A stretch of DNA of 64,000 bases from Denitratimonas yunnanensis (SeqCode). GTDB taxonomy: Bacteria; Pseudomonadota; Gammaproteobacteria; Xanthomonadales; Xanthomonadaceae. Below the pieces are notes generated by a model. The model was not told the DNA's origin. It saw nothing but the letters and a program-made list of their open reading frames with translations, and made no database searches. The stretch covers positions 124,001 to 188,000 of the forward strand of contig JAPMLR010000004.1 in assembly GCA_026410415.1 (NCBI GenBank), written 5' to 3'. Shown here piece after piece: positions 45,379 through 55,610 of this stretch (positions within the stretch are counted from its first letter, which is position 1; every line of letters begins with the position of its first letter). The translations under genes were made by a program, and so were the position numbers.

Positions 45379-46422
45379 TCAGAACGTCGCGCCGATGATG
45401 CGGGCTTCCGGTTCCAGCGTCACGCCGAAGCGCTCACGCACGGAGGCGGCGATGCGACGGGCCAGATCGAGCATTTGCGTGCCGCTGGCCGTGCCGTGGT
45501 TGACCAGCACCAGCGCATGTTGCGCAGCCACGCCGGCATCGCCGTCGCGATGGCCTTTCCAGCCGGCGCGTTCGATCAGCCATGCGGCAGGGAGCTTGCG
45601 CAGCGACTCGTCGCCGGCTGGAAACACGGGCAAGCCGGCCTCATCGCGCAGCAATTCTTCGGCCAGCGTCGCCGGGATGATCGGGTTGCGGAAGAAACTG
45701 CCGACGTTGGGCAGCAGTGTCGGGTTCGGCAGCTTGCGGGTACGCAGGCGGGTCACGGCTTCGGCGACGTGGGCCGGGCGTGGTGAATCGCCGGCACCGA
45801 GCACGGCCAGTTCGTCACGCAGGCCGGGGTAGTCGATGCGTGGTGCGCGATGGCGTGGCAGGCGCAGTTCGATCGCCGTCACGAGCCAACGCGAGGGGTC
45901 ACGCTTGAAGAGGCTGTCGCGGTACCCGAAGGCACATTCGGCTGCTGTCAGCCGCACGTTGCGGAGGACCTGCCGATCGAAGGCTTCGACGGTCTCGATG
46001 AATTCGCCGACTTCGGTGCCGTAGGCGCCGATGTTCTGGATCGGCGCGGCGCCGGCCGTGCCCGGGATCAGCGCGAGGTTCTCCAGCCCGGCGAGGCCCA
46101 GTCCCAGACTCCAGCGCACCACGTCGTCCCAGTGCTCGCCTGCGCCCACGCGCACCAGCACGCTCTCGCCGTCGTCCGAAACGATGCGGCGTTCGAGTGC
46201 GCCGACACAGATCGTCGCGCCGGGCACGTCGCCCACGATCAAGGTGTTGCTGCCTTCACCCAGAACAAGAACGGGAGCCGTGCGCATCCATGGCAGCGAA
46301 AACAGTTCGTCCAGTCCGTCGGGCCGACGCACATCCACGAGCAGCTCCGACCGCGCCGGTACGCGGAAGCCATTGCGTGCCAGCAGCGAGGCGTTTTCGG
46401 TGAGCGTGTAGGCCGCGCTCAT
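45379..46422 (-). CDS. murB: UDP-N-acetylenolpyruvoylglucosamine reductase
   Basis: MurB is a FAD enzyme that makes UDP-MurNAc, the second committed step of peptidoglycan synthesis. The 347-aa product has the FAD motif L-G-E-G-S-N-T-L-I and the second motif [16 protein letters not shown]. The catalytic Ser is in G-S-F-F-R-N-P, and a type I C-terminus follows (L-V-N-H-G-T-A-S-G). The start overlaps the pyrD stop by 4 nt. Confidence 0.95.
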   Translation of the reverse strand: MSAAYTLTENASLLARNGFRVPARSELLVDVRRPDGLDELFSLPWMRTAPVLVLGEGSNTLIVGDVPGATICVGALERRIVSDDGESVLVRVGAGEHWDDVVRWSLGLGLAGLENLALIPGTAGAAPIQNIGAYGTEVGEFIETVEAFDRQVLRNVRLTAAECAFGYRDSLFKRDPSRWLVTAIELRLPRHRAPRIDYPGLRDELAVLGAGDSPRPAHVAEAVTRLRTRKLPNPTLLPNVGSFFRNPIIPATLAEELLRDEAGLPVFPAGDESLRKLPAAWLIERAGWKGHRDGDAGVAAQHALVLVNHGTASGTQMLDLARRIAASVRERFGVTLEPEARIIGATF

Positions 46423-47459
46423 CGGCGCGTGGTGCCCTGTTCACGGCGTCGCCGCAAGGCTTCCACGCATTCGCCGATCAATGCCGGCCCGCGATAGACC
46501 AGGCCGCTGTAACACTGCACCAGCGCAGCGCCGGCGGCCAGTTTGCCGGCGGCGTCGGCGCCACTGAGGATGCCGCCGACCCCGATCAGCGGTGTCTGCT
46601 TCGACAACACGCCGCGCAGATGGCGAAGTACCGCCGTGGACATGCCGTAGAGCGGTGCGCCGGAGAGGCCTCCGGCTTCTTCGGCATGAGGCAGGCCGGC
46701 AACCTCGAAGCGGTCCAGGGTGGTATTGGTGGCGATGACGCCGTCGATGCCGATCGTATCGAGCGTGGCACCCAGTGCGTCGATGTCCTGTTCGGAGAGG
46801 TCGGGCGCGATCTTGAGCAACAACGGGCGCCGGATGCCGCGCTGTGCGGCCAGACGTTCCTGAGCCTCGCGCAGTCCGCCGGCGAGTGCGCGCAGCGGCT
46901 CGCCGAGCTGGAGCGCACGCAATCCTGCCGTATTGGGTGAAGAGATGTTGACGACGATGTATGAGGCCACGTCCCAGGCGCGTTCCAGACAGTGCACGTA
47001 GTCGGCCAGGGCGTCCTCGTTCGGCGTGTCCTTGTTCTTGCCGATGTTGACGCCGATGACGCCTCTCCAGCGGGCACGTTCGACATTGCGGACGAGAGCG
47101 TCGATGCCGTCGTTGTTGAACCCCATCCGATTGATCACTGCCTGTTTTTCCGGCAGCCGGAACAGGCGTGGCATGGGATTACCCGGCTGCAGGCGTGGCG
47201 TGACCGTTCCCACTTCGATGAATCCGAAGCCAAACGTGGCGAGCGCATCGATGTAGGCGCCGTTCTTGTCCAGCCCGGCGGCCAGACCGACCGGGTTCCG
47301 GAACGTCAGCCCGAAAGCTTGCGTCGGCAGGTCGGGCACACCATGGGTGGCGAGTCCCAGCAGCCCGCAGCGGCGCGCCCGCTCGGCCCAGCGCAACGCA
47401 CGTGCGTGGGCGCTTTCGGGGTCGCCGGTGAAAAACAGCGGGCGCAGGAGGCGATACAT
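46419..47459 (-). CDS. pyrD: Dihydroorotate dehydrogenase, quinone type
   Basis: A class 2 DHODH that oxidises dihydroorotate to orotate in pyrimidine synthesis with quinone as acceptor at the inner membrane. The 346-aa product has an N-terminal membrane-contact helix (about 1-35). The barrel starts with [10 protein letters not shown] and continues with G-T-V-T-P and N-P. The catalytic Ser region is [10 protein letters not shown], and the phosphate loop is G-V-G-G-I. It is in a two-gene unit with murB, with a DUF4190 gene just upstream. Confidence 0.95.
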   Translation of the reverse strand: MYRLLRPLFFTGDPESAHARALRWAERARRCGLLGLATHGVPDLPTQAFGLTFRNPVGLAAGLDKNGAYIDALATFGFGFIEVGTVTPRLQPGNPMPRLFRLPEKQAVINRMGFNNDGIDALVRNVERARWRGVIGVNIGKNKDTPNEDALADYVHCLERAWDVASYIVVNISSPNTAGLRALQLGEPLRALAGGLREAQERLAAQRGIRRPLLLKIAPDLSEQDIDALGATLDTIGIDGVIATNTTLDRFEVAGLPHAEEAGGLSGAPLYGMSTAVLRHLRGVLSKQTPLIGVGGILSGADAAGKLAAGAALVQCYSGLVYRGPALIGECVEALRRRREQGTTRR

Positions 47460-47464
47460 GGTCG

Positions 47465-47755
47465 TCAGAGGGACAACGCGGCCAGACCGCCGAAAAACAG
47501 GAGGATCGCCACGATGAACAACACGCCCAGCAACAGCAACGCGAGCTGCAGGTACCCCAGCACCATGCCGGCGATCGCCAGGCCATCGCCCTCAAGCCGT
47601 TCCGGCGCGCCACGGATCTCGCTGCGCGCCATGTGGCCGGTGACGACGGCCACGATGGCGCCCAGCAGTGGCAGCAGGACCCACGACACCACGCCACAGA
47701 TCAGGCTGACGATGGCGAGTGCGCTGGTCTGGCGGGCCGGAACGGAGAGGTTCAT
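47465..47755 (-). CDS. Small DUF4190-type membrane protein
   Basis: A 96-aa protein with two hydrophobic helical stretches (about 10-40 and 65-92). The [13 protein letters not shown] pattern and G-H-M-A-R-S-E-I are typical of DUF4190 proteins. The function is not known. It is 5 nt upstream of pyrD and 9 nt downstream of the aldehyde dehydrogenase, so all may be on one transcript. Confidence 0.8.
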   Translation of the reverse strand: MNLSVPARQTSALAIVSLICGVVSWVLLPLLGAIVAVVTGHMARSEIRGAPERLEGDGLAIAGMVLGYLQLALLLLGVLFIVAILLFFGGLAALSL

Positions 47756-47764
47756 TGCGTGTCC

Positions 47765-49297
47765 TCAGAAATCGAACTTGATGCCCTGTGCCAGCGGCAG
47801 CGAATCGGAGTAGTTGATGGTGTTGGTCTGGCGACGCATGTAGACCTTCCACGCATCCGAACCGGATTCACGCCCGCCGCCGGTGTCCTTTTCGCCACCG
47901 AAGGCGCCGCCGATTTCCGCACCGGAAGTGCCGATGTTGACGTTGGCGATGCCGCAGTCGCTGCCGGCCGGCGAGAGGAACTTCTCCGCCGCCTTCAGAT
48001 TCTGCGTGAAGATCGACGAGGACAGGCCCTGCGGCACGCCGTTCTGCATGTCGATGGCCTCGTCCAGGGTCGAATACTTCATCACGTAGAGGATCGGCGC
48101 GAAGGTTTCGTGCTGCACGATGTCGTCGCTGTTCTTCAGCCCGGTGATGATCGTGGGCAGCACGAAGTTGCCGGGGCGGTCGATGCGCGCACCACCGGTG
48201 ACGACGGTGCCGCCGGCGGCCTTGGCCTTTTCGATCGAGGCGAGGAACTGCTCGACCGCTTCCGGGCTGTTGAGCGGGCCCATCAGGTTGGCTGCATCGA
48301 GTGGATCGCCGATCTTGCCTTCGACCTGCTTGTAGGCCTTGACCAGGGTGTCGAGCACGGTGTCGTGGATCGACTCGTGCACGATCAGGCGGCGAGTCGT
48401 GGTGCAGCGCTGGCCGGCGGTGCCGACCGCGCCGAACACGATGCCGGGAATGGCCAGCTTCAGGTCGGCGCTTTCGTCCAGGATGATGGCGTTGTTGCCG
48501 CCCAGTTCCAGCAGACAGCGGCCCAAGCGGGCGGCGACCTTCTGGTTGACGATGCGGCCGATCTGGGTGGAGCCGGTGAACGAGATCAGCGGCACGCGAC
48601 GGTCGTCGACCAGTTTTTCCGACAGCGCGGTGCCGGCATCGTTGATCAGGAAGAAGATGTCCGGGAAGCCGGCCTCGCGCAGTGCCTCGTTGCAGATCTT
48701 CATGCTGGCGATCGCGGTCAGCGGGGTCTTGTTGGACGGCTTCCAGATGCAGACATCACCGCAGATCGCGGCCAGGAACGAGTTCCAGCTCCACACCGCG
48801 ACCGGGAAGTTGAAGGCGCTGATGATGCCGACCAGGCCGATCGGGTGGTACTGCTCGTACATGCGATGGCCGGGGCGCTCGGAATGCATGGTGTAGCCGT
48901 ACAGCATGCGGCTCTGTCCGACGGCGAAGTCGGCGATGTCGATCATTTCCTGCACTTCGCCGTCGCCTTCCGGCTTGGACTTGCCCATTTCCAGCGCCAC
49001 CAGCGAACCCAGCGCGTCCTTGTGCTTGCGCAGGGCTTCGCCACACAGGCGAATCGCCTCGCCACGGCGCGGTGCCGGTGTGGTGCGCCAGATCTTGTAG
49101 GCCTCCTGCGCACGCGCGATCACGGTTTCGTAATCGGCTTGCGTGGTGGCCTCGACCGTGGCGATGACCTCGCCGGTGGTCGGGTTGCGCGGCTGGATCA
49201 GGCCGGCACCGGTGGCGCTGGACCATTCGCCACGGCCCAGATAGGTGCCGGGGTTGGTCTGGGCAAGGCCGAGGGATTGCAGGAGGGCGTGCGACAT
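47765..49297 (-). CDS. ALDH7-family aldehyde dehydrogenase
   Basis: A 510-aa NAD-dependent aldehyde dehydrogenase. The catalytic Cys lies in [11 protein letters not shown], the general-base Glu in L-E-L-G-G-N-N-A, and the NAD motif is F-T-G-S-T-Q-I-G-R. The sequence style ([15 protein letters not shown]-x-E-M-G-K) is that of ALDH7/Pcd, which oxidise alpha-aminoadipate semialdehyde in lysine catabolism. The exact substrate is an inference. The start follows a divergent spacer. Confidence 0.9.
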   Translation of the reverse strand: MSHALLQSLGLAQTNPGTYLGRGEWSSATGAGLIQPRNPTTGEVIATVEATTQADYETVIARAQEAYKIWRTTPAPRRGEAIRLCGEALRKHKDALGSLVALEMGKSKPEGDGEVQEMIDIADFAVGQSRMLYGYTMHSERPGHRMYEQYHPIGLVGIISAFNFPVAVWSWNSFLAAICGDVCIWKPSNKTPLTAIASMKICNEALREAGFPDIFFLINDAGTALSEKLVDDRRVPLISFTGSTQIGRIVNQKVAARLGRCLLELGGNNAIILDESADLKLAIPGIVFGAVGTAGQRCTTTRRLIVHESIHDTVLDTLVKAYKQVEGKIGDPLDAANLMGPLNSPEAVEQFLASIEKAKAAGGTVVTGGARIDRPGNFVLPTIITGLKNSDDIVQHETFAPILYVMKYSTLDEAIDMQNGVPQGLSSSIFTQNLKAAEKFLSPAGSDCGIANVNIGTSGAEIGGAFGGEKDTGGGRESGSDAWKVYMRRQTNTINYSDSLPLAQGIKFDF

Positions 49298-49601
49298 GAT
49301 GGCTCCGATCAGGATATTCAGCCGACCATTCTAGCCGGGATGCCGTTGAGCCGCAGTGCAGCGGAACGGGAGCGGGATCGGTGGTTCTGTCCTGGTCACG
49401 TGGCCCGCCCAGGATGCACTTGCCACAACCGGTGGGGCGGTGCCGAGTGCGGGGCCGGCTCGTTCCGGCCGGCAGGATGCCGTCGCTCGGGGCGGAAGAT
49501 GGGCGCAGTTTCCTTCACGGGCAATCCCGGCCCTGCGGCGGCGGGATTCCGGGACTCAGGTTTGAGCGGATCGTTTCGGGGTGCGGCGAAGCCGCCGGGC
49601 A
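49298..49601. other. Intergenic, no gene seen
   Basis: This spacer lies between the aldehyde dehydrogenase start and the formylglycine-enzyme stop, both on the minus strand. It contains a small hairpin (GCGGC-GAA-GCCGC near 49583) that could terminate the sulfatase operon, without a T run. No coding signal is convincing. Confidence 0.45.
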
Positions 49602-50717
49602 TCACGCCGCGCGGACCAGCCGGAAGCCCAGATGCGACATCGGGCTGTATGGATCACAGCCGCGCCGTGCGCTGGGGCGATAGGACAGGCAATAGTCCTC
49701 GTTGCAGAGGAAGGAGCCGCCACGGATGACACGTTTCGGTGCGTGGGGCGGCACTCCTGGCTCGGACGGGTCGTAGCAGTCGCTGGGCCCGGCGGGGTTG
49801 TCGATCGGGGTGTCTGCATTCCGCGCCTGCTGCGTGAAGTAGTCGGCGCGGTACCAGTCGGCCACCCATTGCCAGGCATTGCCGGTCATGTCATACAGGC
49901 CGTAGCCGTTGGCCGGGAAGGTGCGGGCGGCCGAGGTTCCCACCGCGCCGCCGGCACGCGCGCTGACCACCGGGAAAGGACGCTGCTTCACATCCCAGTA
50001 ATTGGCCAGTGGCGCGCCGTCGGCTCCGGTCAGTTCGTCGCCCCAGGCGTAGGTGGCCTGTTCCAGTCCACCGCGTGCGGCGAACTCCCATTCGGCTTCG
50101 GTCGGCAGCCGCTTGCCGGCCCAGCGTGCATAGACCAGTGCGTCCTCGTGGCTGACCTGCACCACCGGGTGCGAACCCTTGCCTTCGATCGTGCTGCCCG
50201 GGCCTTGCGGGTGCCGCCACTGCGCGCCGGGCACATAGCTCCACCAGCGCGAATAGTCGTCCAGCCGCTGCGGCGCGCTGCTGCCGGTGAACACCATCGC
50301 GCCGGGCACCAGCAGCTCATCCGGTGGTCGTGGCACGCCCGGCGGCAGTTGCACGCGGATGGTGTCCCAGTCGGGTTTGCGTTCGGCGGTGGTGACATGA
50401 CCGGTCTGGCGCACGAACTCCGCAAACTGGTCGTTGGTGACGTGGGTGATGTCCATCCAGAAGCCATCCACGTGCACCGCATGCGTCGGTCGTTCGTTCA
50501 ACTGCGCCAACCTGTGGTCGCTGCCCATCAGGAAGCGGCCGCCCGGAACCCAGGCCATGCCCAGCGGGCCGTTGCTGCCATCGCCGATGAGGATCCGGTG
50601 TACTTGCGGGCGCGCCAGCAGGCGCCCGCCGAGTACGCCGCCGGCGGCGGCCGCGGCGACCAGGGTGATGCCGCCAAGCAGCAGTTTTCGACGCGGGATG
50701 GAATCAATGGACAGCAT
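49602..50717 (-). CDS. Formylglycine-generating enzyme, membrane-anchored or exported
   Basis: This copper oxidase converts the active-site Cys of type I sulfatases to formylglycine. The 371-aa product of the SUMF1/FGE fold shows W-V-P-G-G-R-F-L-M-G-S, the T-E-A-E-W-E-F-A motif and R-G-G-S-F. Both catalytic cysteines are present: Cys338 and Cys343 in C-N-E-D-Y-C, matching human C336/C341 in spacing. The N-terminus reads P-R-R-K-L-L-L-G-G followed by a hydrophobic run (about 14-33), like a Tat signal or signal anchor. The start (50717) overlaps the upstream sulfatase stop by 14 nt. The gene is the last of the operon. Confidence 0.92.
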   Translation of the reverse strand: MLSIDSIPRRKLLLGGITLVAAAAAGGVLGGRLLARPQVHRILIGDGSNGPLGMAWVPGGRFLMGSDHRLAQLNERPTHAVHVDGFWMDITHVTNDQFAEFVRQTGHVTTAERKPDWDTIRVQLPPGVPRPPDELLVPGAMVFTGSSAPQRLDDYSRWWSYVPGAQWRHPQGPGSTIEGKGSHPVVQVSHEDALVYARWAGKRLPTEAEWEFAARGGLEQATYAWGDELTGADGAPLANYWDVKQRPFPVVSARAGGAVGTSAARTFPANGYGLYDMTGNAWQWVADWYRADYFTQQARNADTPIDNPAGPSDCYDPSEPGVPPHAPKRVIRGGSFLCNEDYCLSYRPSARRGCDPYSPMSHLGFRLVRAA

Positions 50718-52956
50718 GGCTGGCAGGGCAGGTGGTGTTGTAGTTGGACAGGATGACGATGCCGTCGGTGGCGTCGGTATGGCCGTCGAAGGAACCCTCG
50801 ACGAGGAAATCGTAGACGCTGGACAGGCCCCACTGGCCGGCGATGCGTTTCCACTCGGCCAGATCCGTCGAGTCCACCACACCGTCCTTGTTGCCATCGC
50901 CCGGGCAGTCGGGCTGGGAGGCGAGCAGTTCGTCCAGCCGGGCCGTCAGATGGTCGTAGGCTGTCTGCTGTTCGGTGGTCAGGGGGCCGTCGAGCAGGTT
51001 GTTGCCGGCCGGATCTTCCAGCATCGGCACCGGCGTGGCCTGGTCAACCCGGTAGAATTCGACACTCACGTCCTGACGGGCAGCATCGGCGGCGCTGTCG
51101 TAGTTGATTGTGGTGTTGTGCACGATCTTGTAATCGTCATCGCGGATCGCGAGCGAGCTTTCCGGCAGCACTTCGACCGGCAGTGCCAGCGGATCGGCTG
51201 CGAAGATGGCCTGGTTCACTTGCCAGCATTGCGCATAGCCGGCGCCACCGTTGTCCACCACCGAGGCATCAGTGTATGCCGGGCCCCACCAGACTCCGAG
51301 ATTGTCTTCGCACACGCTCTTGGAGGTGGGAATCTGGGTGCAGCTGCCCCCAGCCGTGGCGCTGCGGCTCATGACGCAGGGGCCGTTGCGCCCATTGTCG
51401 GCCTGGATGTTGACGCCGGCCTGGGTGAAGTTGATCGTGCGCAGGCTGGCCTGTGCGGGATTGCGCAGATACGGCAGCAGCGCCACCGAATCGATGGTGC
51501 GCGGTGATTCCTGCTGTGCATCCAGGCCGGCCAGCTCGCCGAAGAACTGGAACAGGTCCACGGCATTGACCATGTGCTCCACGCTGCGGCCCGGCTGCGC
51601 CACGTGTGGCCCGGCGACGATCAGCGGCACCCACACGCCGGTCTGGTAGGAACCGCCCTTGGCCAGTACCGGGTTGAAGGGCGCCTTGACCGCAAAGCCG
51701 AGCGAACCGTTGTCGCCGACGATCACGATCACGGTATTGCTGGCCTGCGGGTCGTAGACCAGGTTGCCGAGGCCATCGTGCGTGGCCAGGCCGGTTTCCA
51801 GCAGCAGCCGGCCGATCTCGGTATCCATGGCCTCGGTCATCTGGTTCTGGATGATGCGTCCGTGCACGGTGTTGGTGCAGTCCAGCAGGTTGCCGGAAAA
51901 ATCAGGCGAGTCCGGCAGCAGTTGTGCGATCAGGGGACCGCTTTGCGGCGTCAGATGCATCGGTGCCGGTTGCCATGGCGTATGCGCGGCCGAATAACTG
52001 ACCGTGGCCATCCACGGGGCATCGCCTGGACGTGAATTGATCCACTGGATCGCGGCATCGGTTTCGATCGTGGTGCGGTAGCCGCGCGCACGCGGATCGC
52101 TCAGTGGCACTTCTTCGACGTTGCCGTTGTCCACGATCACCAATGGCGAGACATAGAAGGCGTTTTCCCGGTTGAAGTCCAGCGTCACGCCGTCCGGCAG
52201 CGGTGCATCGCAATCGTCCTGCTCGCGCACGAAGATGCCGCCCTGGGCCATGCAGGCCATGCCGCTGCTGTCGTGGCCGAGCACCGGTGGCGCGGGCAGG
52301 GACGTGCAGGCGCCGTCGCTGAAATGGCAGGCGCCGGCCAGATGGTGCGGATAGAAGCCGCAGCGCCATTCCCCGGCCTCGTGTACTCCGCCGGCCGTGG
52401 TATCGACCGAACCGGGCAGGCCGCCGACCCAGCCGTGGAAGCGATCCCAGCCCAGCACCGCCGGGGTGGCGTTGCCGGCCTCGTTGTGCTCGGGCCCGGC
52501 CAGATGGAATTTGCCGAACATCGCGCTTTCGTAGCCGGCTTTCTTCAGCAGCTTGGGCACGGTCAGGTCGAAAGGGGATATCTGCGAATTGGCCAGATCG
52601 TTCGGCCCCAGCGCCTGGTACATGTCGGTGCGCAGCGGGAAGCGTCCGGTGAAGAAGGCAGCCCGTCCGGGCGAGCATTCGGGCATCGACCAGGTGTTGC
52701 GGAACTTCACCCCGGCCTCGGCTATCGCCTCGATATTGGGCATCGGCGGCGGGGTGAGGCCGCCATAGCCGAATGCGGCCATCTGGTCGATGCCGACATC
52801 GTCCATGACGATGAACAGGATGTTGGGCGGCGGGCCGCCGTCGCTGCTCTCGAAGCCATCGGCGAAGATCGTGGCACCCGCCGGCGAGCAGGCGATCATC
52901 GGCAGCAGGAACAGCGCCAGCAGCGCGGGGAGCAATACGTGCGAGAAACGGTGCAT
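50704..52956 (-). CDS. Secreted type I sulfatase with dockerin-like tail (1)
   Basis: A 750-aa sulfatase of the alkaline-phosphatase superfamily. The signal peptide ends M-I-A-C, a fair lipobox with Cys23. It is followed by an IFADGFES motif (30-37). Metal ligands lie in M-D-D (Asp52/53), the FGly Cys94 in C-S-P-G-R, and G-K-F-H and H-T-P-W follow. The last metal pair is in G-D-N-G. From about residue 684 the tail has C-P-G-D-G-N-K-D-G-V-V-D-S-T-D-L, like a dockerin calcium loop. I chose the ATG at 52956 because GGAG lies eight bases upstream. It starts 17 nt after its paralogue ends. Confidence 0.9.
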   Translation of the reverse strand: MHRFSHVLLPALLALFLLPMIACSPAGATIFADGFESSDGGPPPNILFIVMDDVGIDQMAAFGYGGLTPPPMPNIEAIAEAGVKFRNTWSMPECSPGRAAFFTGRFPLRTDMYQALGPNDLANSQISPFDLTVPKLLKKAGYESAMFGKFHLAGPEHNEAGNATPAVLGWDRFHGWVGGLPGSVDTTAGGVHEAGEWRCGFYPHHLAGACHFSDGACTSLPAPPVLGHDSSGMACMAQGGIFVREQDDCDAPLPDGVTLDFNRENAFYVSPLVIVDNGNVEEVPLSDPRARGYRTTIETDAAIQWINSRPGDAPWMATVSYSAAHTPWQPAPMHLTPQSGPLIAQLLPDSPDFSGNLLDCTNTVHGRIIQNQMTEAMDTEIGRLLLETGLATHDGLGNLVYDPQASNTVIVIVGDNGSLGFAVKAPFNPVLAKGGSYQTGVWVPLIVAGPHVAQPGRSVEHMVNAVDLFQFFGELAGLDAQQESPRTIDSVALLPYLRNPAQASLRTINFTQAGVNIQADNGRNGPCVMSRSATAGGSCTQIPTSKSVCEDNLGVWWGPAYTDASVVDNGGAGYAQCWQVNQAIFAADPLALPVEVLPESSLAIRDDDYKIVHNTTINYDSAADAARQDVSVEFYRVDQATPVPMLEDPAGNNLLDGPLTTEQQTAYDHLTARLDELLASQPDCPGDGNKDGVVDSTDLAEWKRIAGQWGLSSVYDFLVEGSFDGHTDATDGIVILSNYNTTCPASHAVH

Positions 52957-52972
52957 GGTCGTGATCTCCATC

Positions 52973-55351
52973 TCAGCGCAGTGCCGGTGGCACGCAGCTG
53001 GCGCCGAGGTGGGCGACGATGATGGCCAGATCCGCGTCATCGGTGCGGCCATCGTGGTTGAAGTCGTACCAGGTCGACTGGCCGGCGCCATTGTGTTGGT
53101 TCAATGTGCTCAGTTCGGCCCAGTTGTCCAGATCGGTCTGGTCCACCCGGAAGTCGCGGTTGCCATCGCCGGGGCAATGGATCTGGTCGTAGTTGTAGTG
53201 GTAGGCGGCCACCGCATCGCGCTGGTCCAGTTCGGCGGAAAGCACGCCGTACGCGGCCTGGGCGTCGGGGGCGAGGCCGGAAACATCCAGCGGCGCGGGA
53301 CCGATCGCAAGCTCGCTGCCTTCCTTGTCCAGCACCGGATTGGGCTGCGCCAGCATGTCGATCCGGTACAGCTCGTCGATATTGCTGTTGACGCCGGTGT
53401 AGACGGAATTGACCGGATTGGCCAGATCCTCGGTGAAGGTCTTGCGGTTCAGCCGCACCAGCTTGTGCACGCCATCGCTGGCGGCCTTGGACGAGTCGGG
53501 CAGCACCTTGGTCGCATCGGCCGGGTTCAGCGCCTTGCGGTAGGACATGACCTGCCCGCAGTGCTCGAAGCCGGCGGCAGGCACGCCCGTCAGGCCTGAG
53601 TCGGCGCCGTACCAGACCCCGCCCTGATCGCCACACAGCGCCTTGTTCGGGAAGATCACGAAGCAGGTGTCGGCGGCCTCCACCACGCAGGGCTGGGCGA
53701 CGATCCCGGCGGCCGGGTTGGGGAAGTTGGTGCCCATTTCGGTGAAGTTGATCGTGCGCAGTGCGGTGTGCGCCGGGTCGGTCAGATAGGCCAGCATCGG
53801 CTGCGCGTCGATCGGGCGTTCGGCCGGGATGTGCGCGTCGATGTCGGCGCCGACCAGATCGGCGAACAGGCGGTACAGATCGGGCGAACTGACCTGATGC
53901 TGCACCTCGCGGCCCGGCGCGGCGACCATCGGGCCGGCCACCAGCAGCGGTACGCCGACGCCGGTCTGATAGGCCGAACCCTTGGCGCGGGCTGGATCGA
54001 AGCGGCCCGGCTGGGTGAACTTGACACTGTTGACGTAAGTGCCGTTGTCGCCCATCACCACCACCACGGTGTTGCTGCGGGCCGGGTCGTAGTCCAGCGT
54101 GCCGTCGCTGTTCCATTCGGCCAGCCCGGTTTCCACCAGCAGACGACCGATTTCCCGGTCCATCGCTTCGACCATCAGATTGGTGATCAGGTGGTCGTCG
54201 ATCATGCCGATGATCTGTCCCGGCGCACCTTCCACATCCGACAGCGGCGAGCAGACCAGATTGTCATTGCGGCCGGGCGTGTCCGGCGCGATCAGCGCCA
54301 GCGGCGGTACCTGCAACGGTGTGTGCACGGCCGAATAGCCCAGCGACATCATCCACGGCTTGTCGGCAGGCTGCGCGTTCGCCCAGGCGATGGCGCGGTC
54401 GGTTTCCATGGTGCTGCGGTAGCCGCGTGCCGAGGCGTCGGTGGCCAGCACTTCGCCGGCGTTGCCATCGCTGTCGCTCCAGACGAACTTGCCGGTGTAG
54501 TAGCCGTTCTGCGCCTCGAAATCGATATGCGCCGGCGTACCGGCCTGGCAGAACTGGTTCGGATCGAAGATGCCGCCGCGTTCCAGACAGGCACGGCCCG
54601 GTGTGTGCAGGCCGCCAGCATCGTCGCGCACGATCTGCTCGCAGCTGTTGTCGACGAAATAGCAGGCGCCCTGATCGGCGCCGTGGGTGCCGTCCATCGT
54701 GGTGTTGGAGACGAAGCCGCATTTGTGCGGGCCGGCGGTGACGTCATCGCCGAAGCTGCGCAGACCGGCGCGGGTGTCGATCGGATAGGGCGCGCCATCC
54801 AGATAGCCATCGAAGTGGTCCCAGCCGAGCTTCCACATGGTTTGCAGGCCGTAGGGCAGGTTCGCCGAGGTGCCCAGATTGGTGCCGGTCAGATGCATTT
54901 TGCCGATCATCGCGTTGGTGTAGTCGGCGGTTTTCAGCAGCTTCGGCAGGGTCATTTCGTAGGGCGAGATTTCCGAATTGGCCAGATCGGTCTGCACCAC
55001 TGCGTTGAGGATGTTGGTGGTGGACGGATAGCGCCCGGTGAAGAAGGTCGCGCGCGTCGGCGTGCAGGTCGGCATCGACCAGGCGTTGCGGAACTTGAGC
55101 CCGGCCTCGGCAATCGCTGCAAGGTTCGGCGTGCGCGGCGGCACCAGCCCGCCATGGCCGTAGAAGTCGAGCTGGTCCAGGCCGAGATCGTCGATGACGA
55201 TGAACAGGATGTTGGGCGGCCGGGCGCTGTCATCGCTTTCGAAACCATCAGCGAATATGGCGTCGTCATCGCCGGCCATGGCCTGCGTAGACAGCAGCAG
55301 GATCGACAACAGTGCGACCGGAACTTTCAGCGAGCAAGGCAGGCGCTTCAT
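52973..55351 (-). CDS. Secreted type I sulfatase with dockerin-like tail (2)
   Basis: A 792-aa paralogue of the downstream sulfatase with the same architecture. The signal peptide is cleaved at A-M-A|G (about 26) and there is no lipobox. IFADGFES is at 32-39, metal Asp54/55 follow, and the FGly Cys96 is in C-T-P-T-R. G-K-M-H, H-T-P-L and G-D-N-G complete the site. The 67-residue tail from about 726 has C-P-G-D-G-N-R-D-F-R-V-D-Q-T-D-L and a second D-F-N-H-D-G-R-T-D-D loop, a clear two-loop dockerin-like unit. The ATG at 55351 is the first codon of the signal peptide. It is the first gene of the sulfatase operon. The ester substrate is unknown. Confidence 0.9.
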   Translation of the reverse strand: MKRLPCSLKVPVALLSILLLSTQAMAGDDDAIFADGFESDDSARPPNILFIVIDDLGLDQLDFYGHGGLVPPRTPNLAAIAEAGLKFRNAWSMPTCTPTRATFFTGRYPSTTNILNAVVQTDLANSEISPYEMTLPKLLKTADYTNAMIGKMHLTGTNLGTSANLPYGLQTMWKLGWDHFDGYLDGAPYPIDTRAGLRSFGDDVTAGPHKCGFVSNTTMDGTHGADQGACYFVDNSCEQIVRDDAGGLHTPGRACLERGGIFDPNQFCQAGTPAHIDFEAQNGYYTGKFVWSDSDGNAGEVLATDASARGYRSTMETDRAIAWANAQPADKPWMMSLGYSAVHTPLQVPPLALIAPDTPGRNDNLVCSPLSDVEGAPGQIIGMIDDHLITNLMVEAMDREIGRLLVETGLAEWNSDGTLDYDPARSNTVVVVMGDNGTYVNSVKFTQPGRFDPARAKGSAYQTGVGVPLLVAGPMVAAPGREVQHQVSSPDLYRLFADLVGADIDAHIPAERPIDAQPMLAYLTDPAHTALRTINFTEMGTNFPNPAAGIVAQPCVVEAADTCFVIFPNKALCGDQGGVWYGADSGLTGVPAAGFEHCGQVMSYRKALNPADATKVLPDSSKAASDGVHKLVRLNRKTFTEDLANPVNSVYTGVNSNIDELYRIDMLAQPNPVLDKEGSELAIGPAPLDVSGLAPDAQAAYGVLSAELDQRDAVAAYHYNYDQIHCPGDGNRDFRVDQTDLDNWAELSTLNQHNGAGQSTWYDFNHDGRTDDADLAIIVAHLGASCVPPALR

Positions 55352-55526
55352 GTGGTCCCCCGGGGCCTGGACGTGATGCCCGCCATCAGAGCGCCTGCCA
55401 CCGGATTGGGGAACACCATGAATATGGCATGGGTGATGCTCCGCGCCTGCACGATGATTGGCAGCCCGAGTCTGGCGAGCTCCATGTGAATCCGGCCACC
55501 CGTCGATGTTCGTCCCGTCCGATGCC

Positions 55527-55552
55527 GGCCGGCGCGTTGGTCCGCGCCGGCC
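55527..55552. other. 10-bp perfect hairpin in the divergent control region
   Basis: GGCCGGCGCG (55527-55536) pairs with CGCGCCGGCC (55543-55552) around TTGGTC. It lies in the 259-nt region between the sulfatase operon (-) and the response regulator (+), 58 nt before the latter's start. It could be an operator, a leader hairpin or a blocker of divergent transcription. Confidence 0.5.
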
Positions 55553-55610
55553 TCGTGGACAGTTTCCGGGGTCGACTTGATGCAGGGCTTGCGAGCACGA
55601 TGGCGCGGTG

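Noticed and set aside
53768..55489. Open frame on the plus strand across the second sulfatase (about 573 codons)
   Set aside because: It is antisense to an obvious sulfatase with an intact active site and shows no motif of its own.
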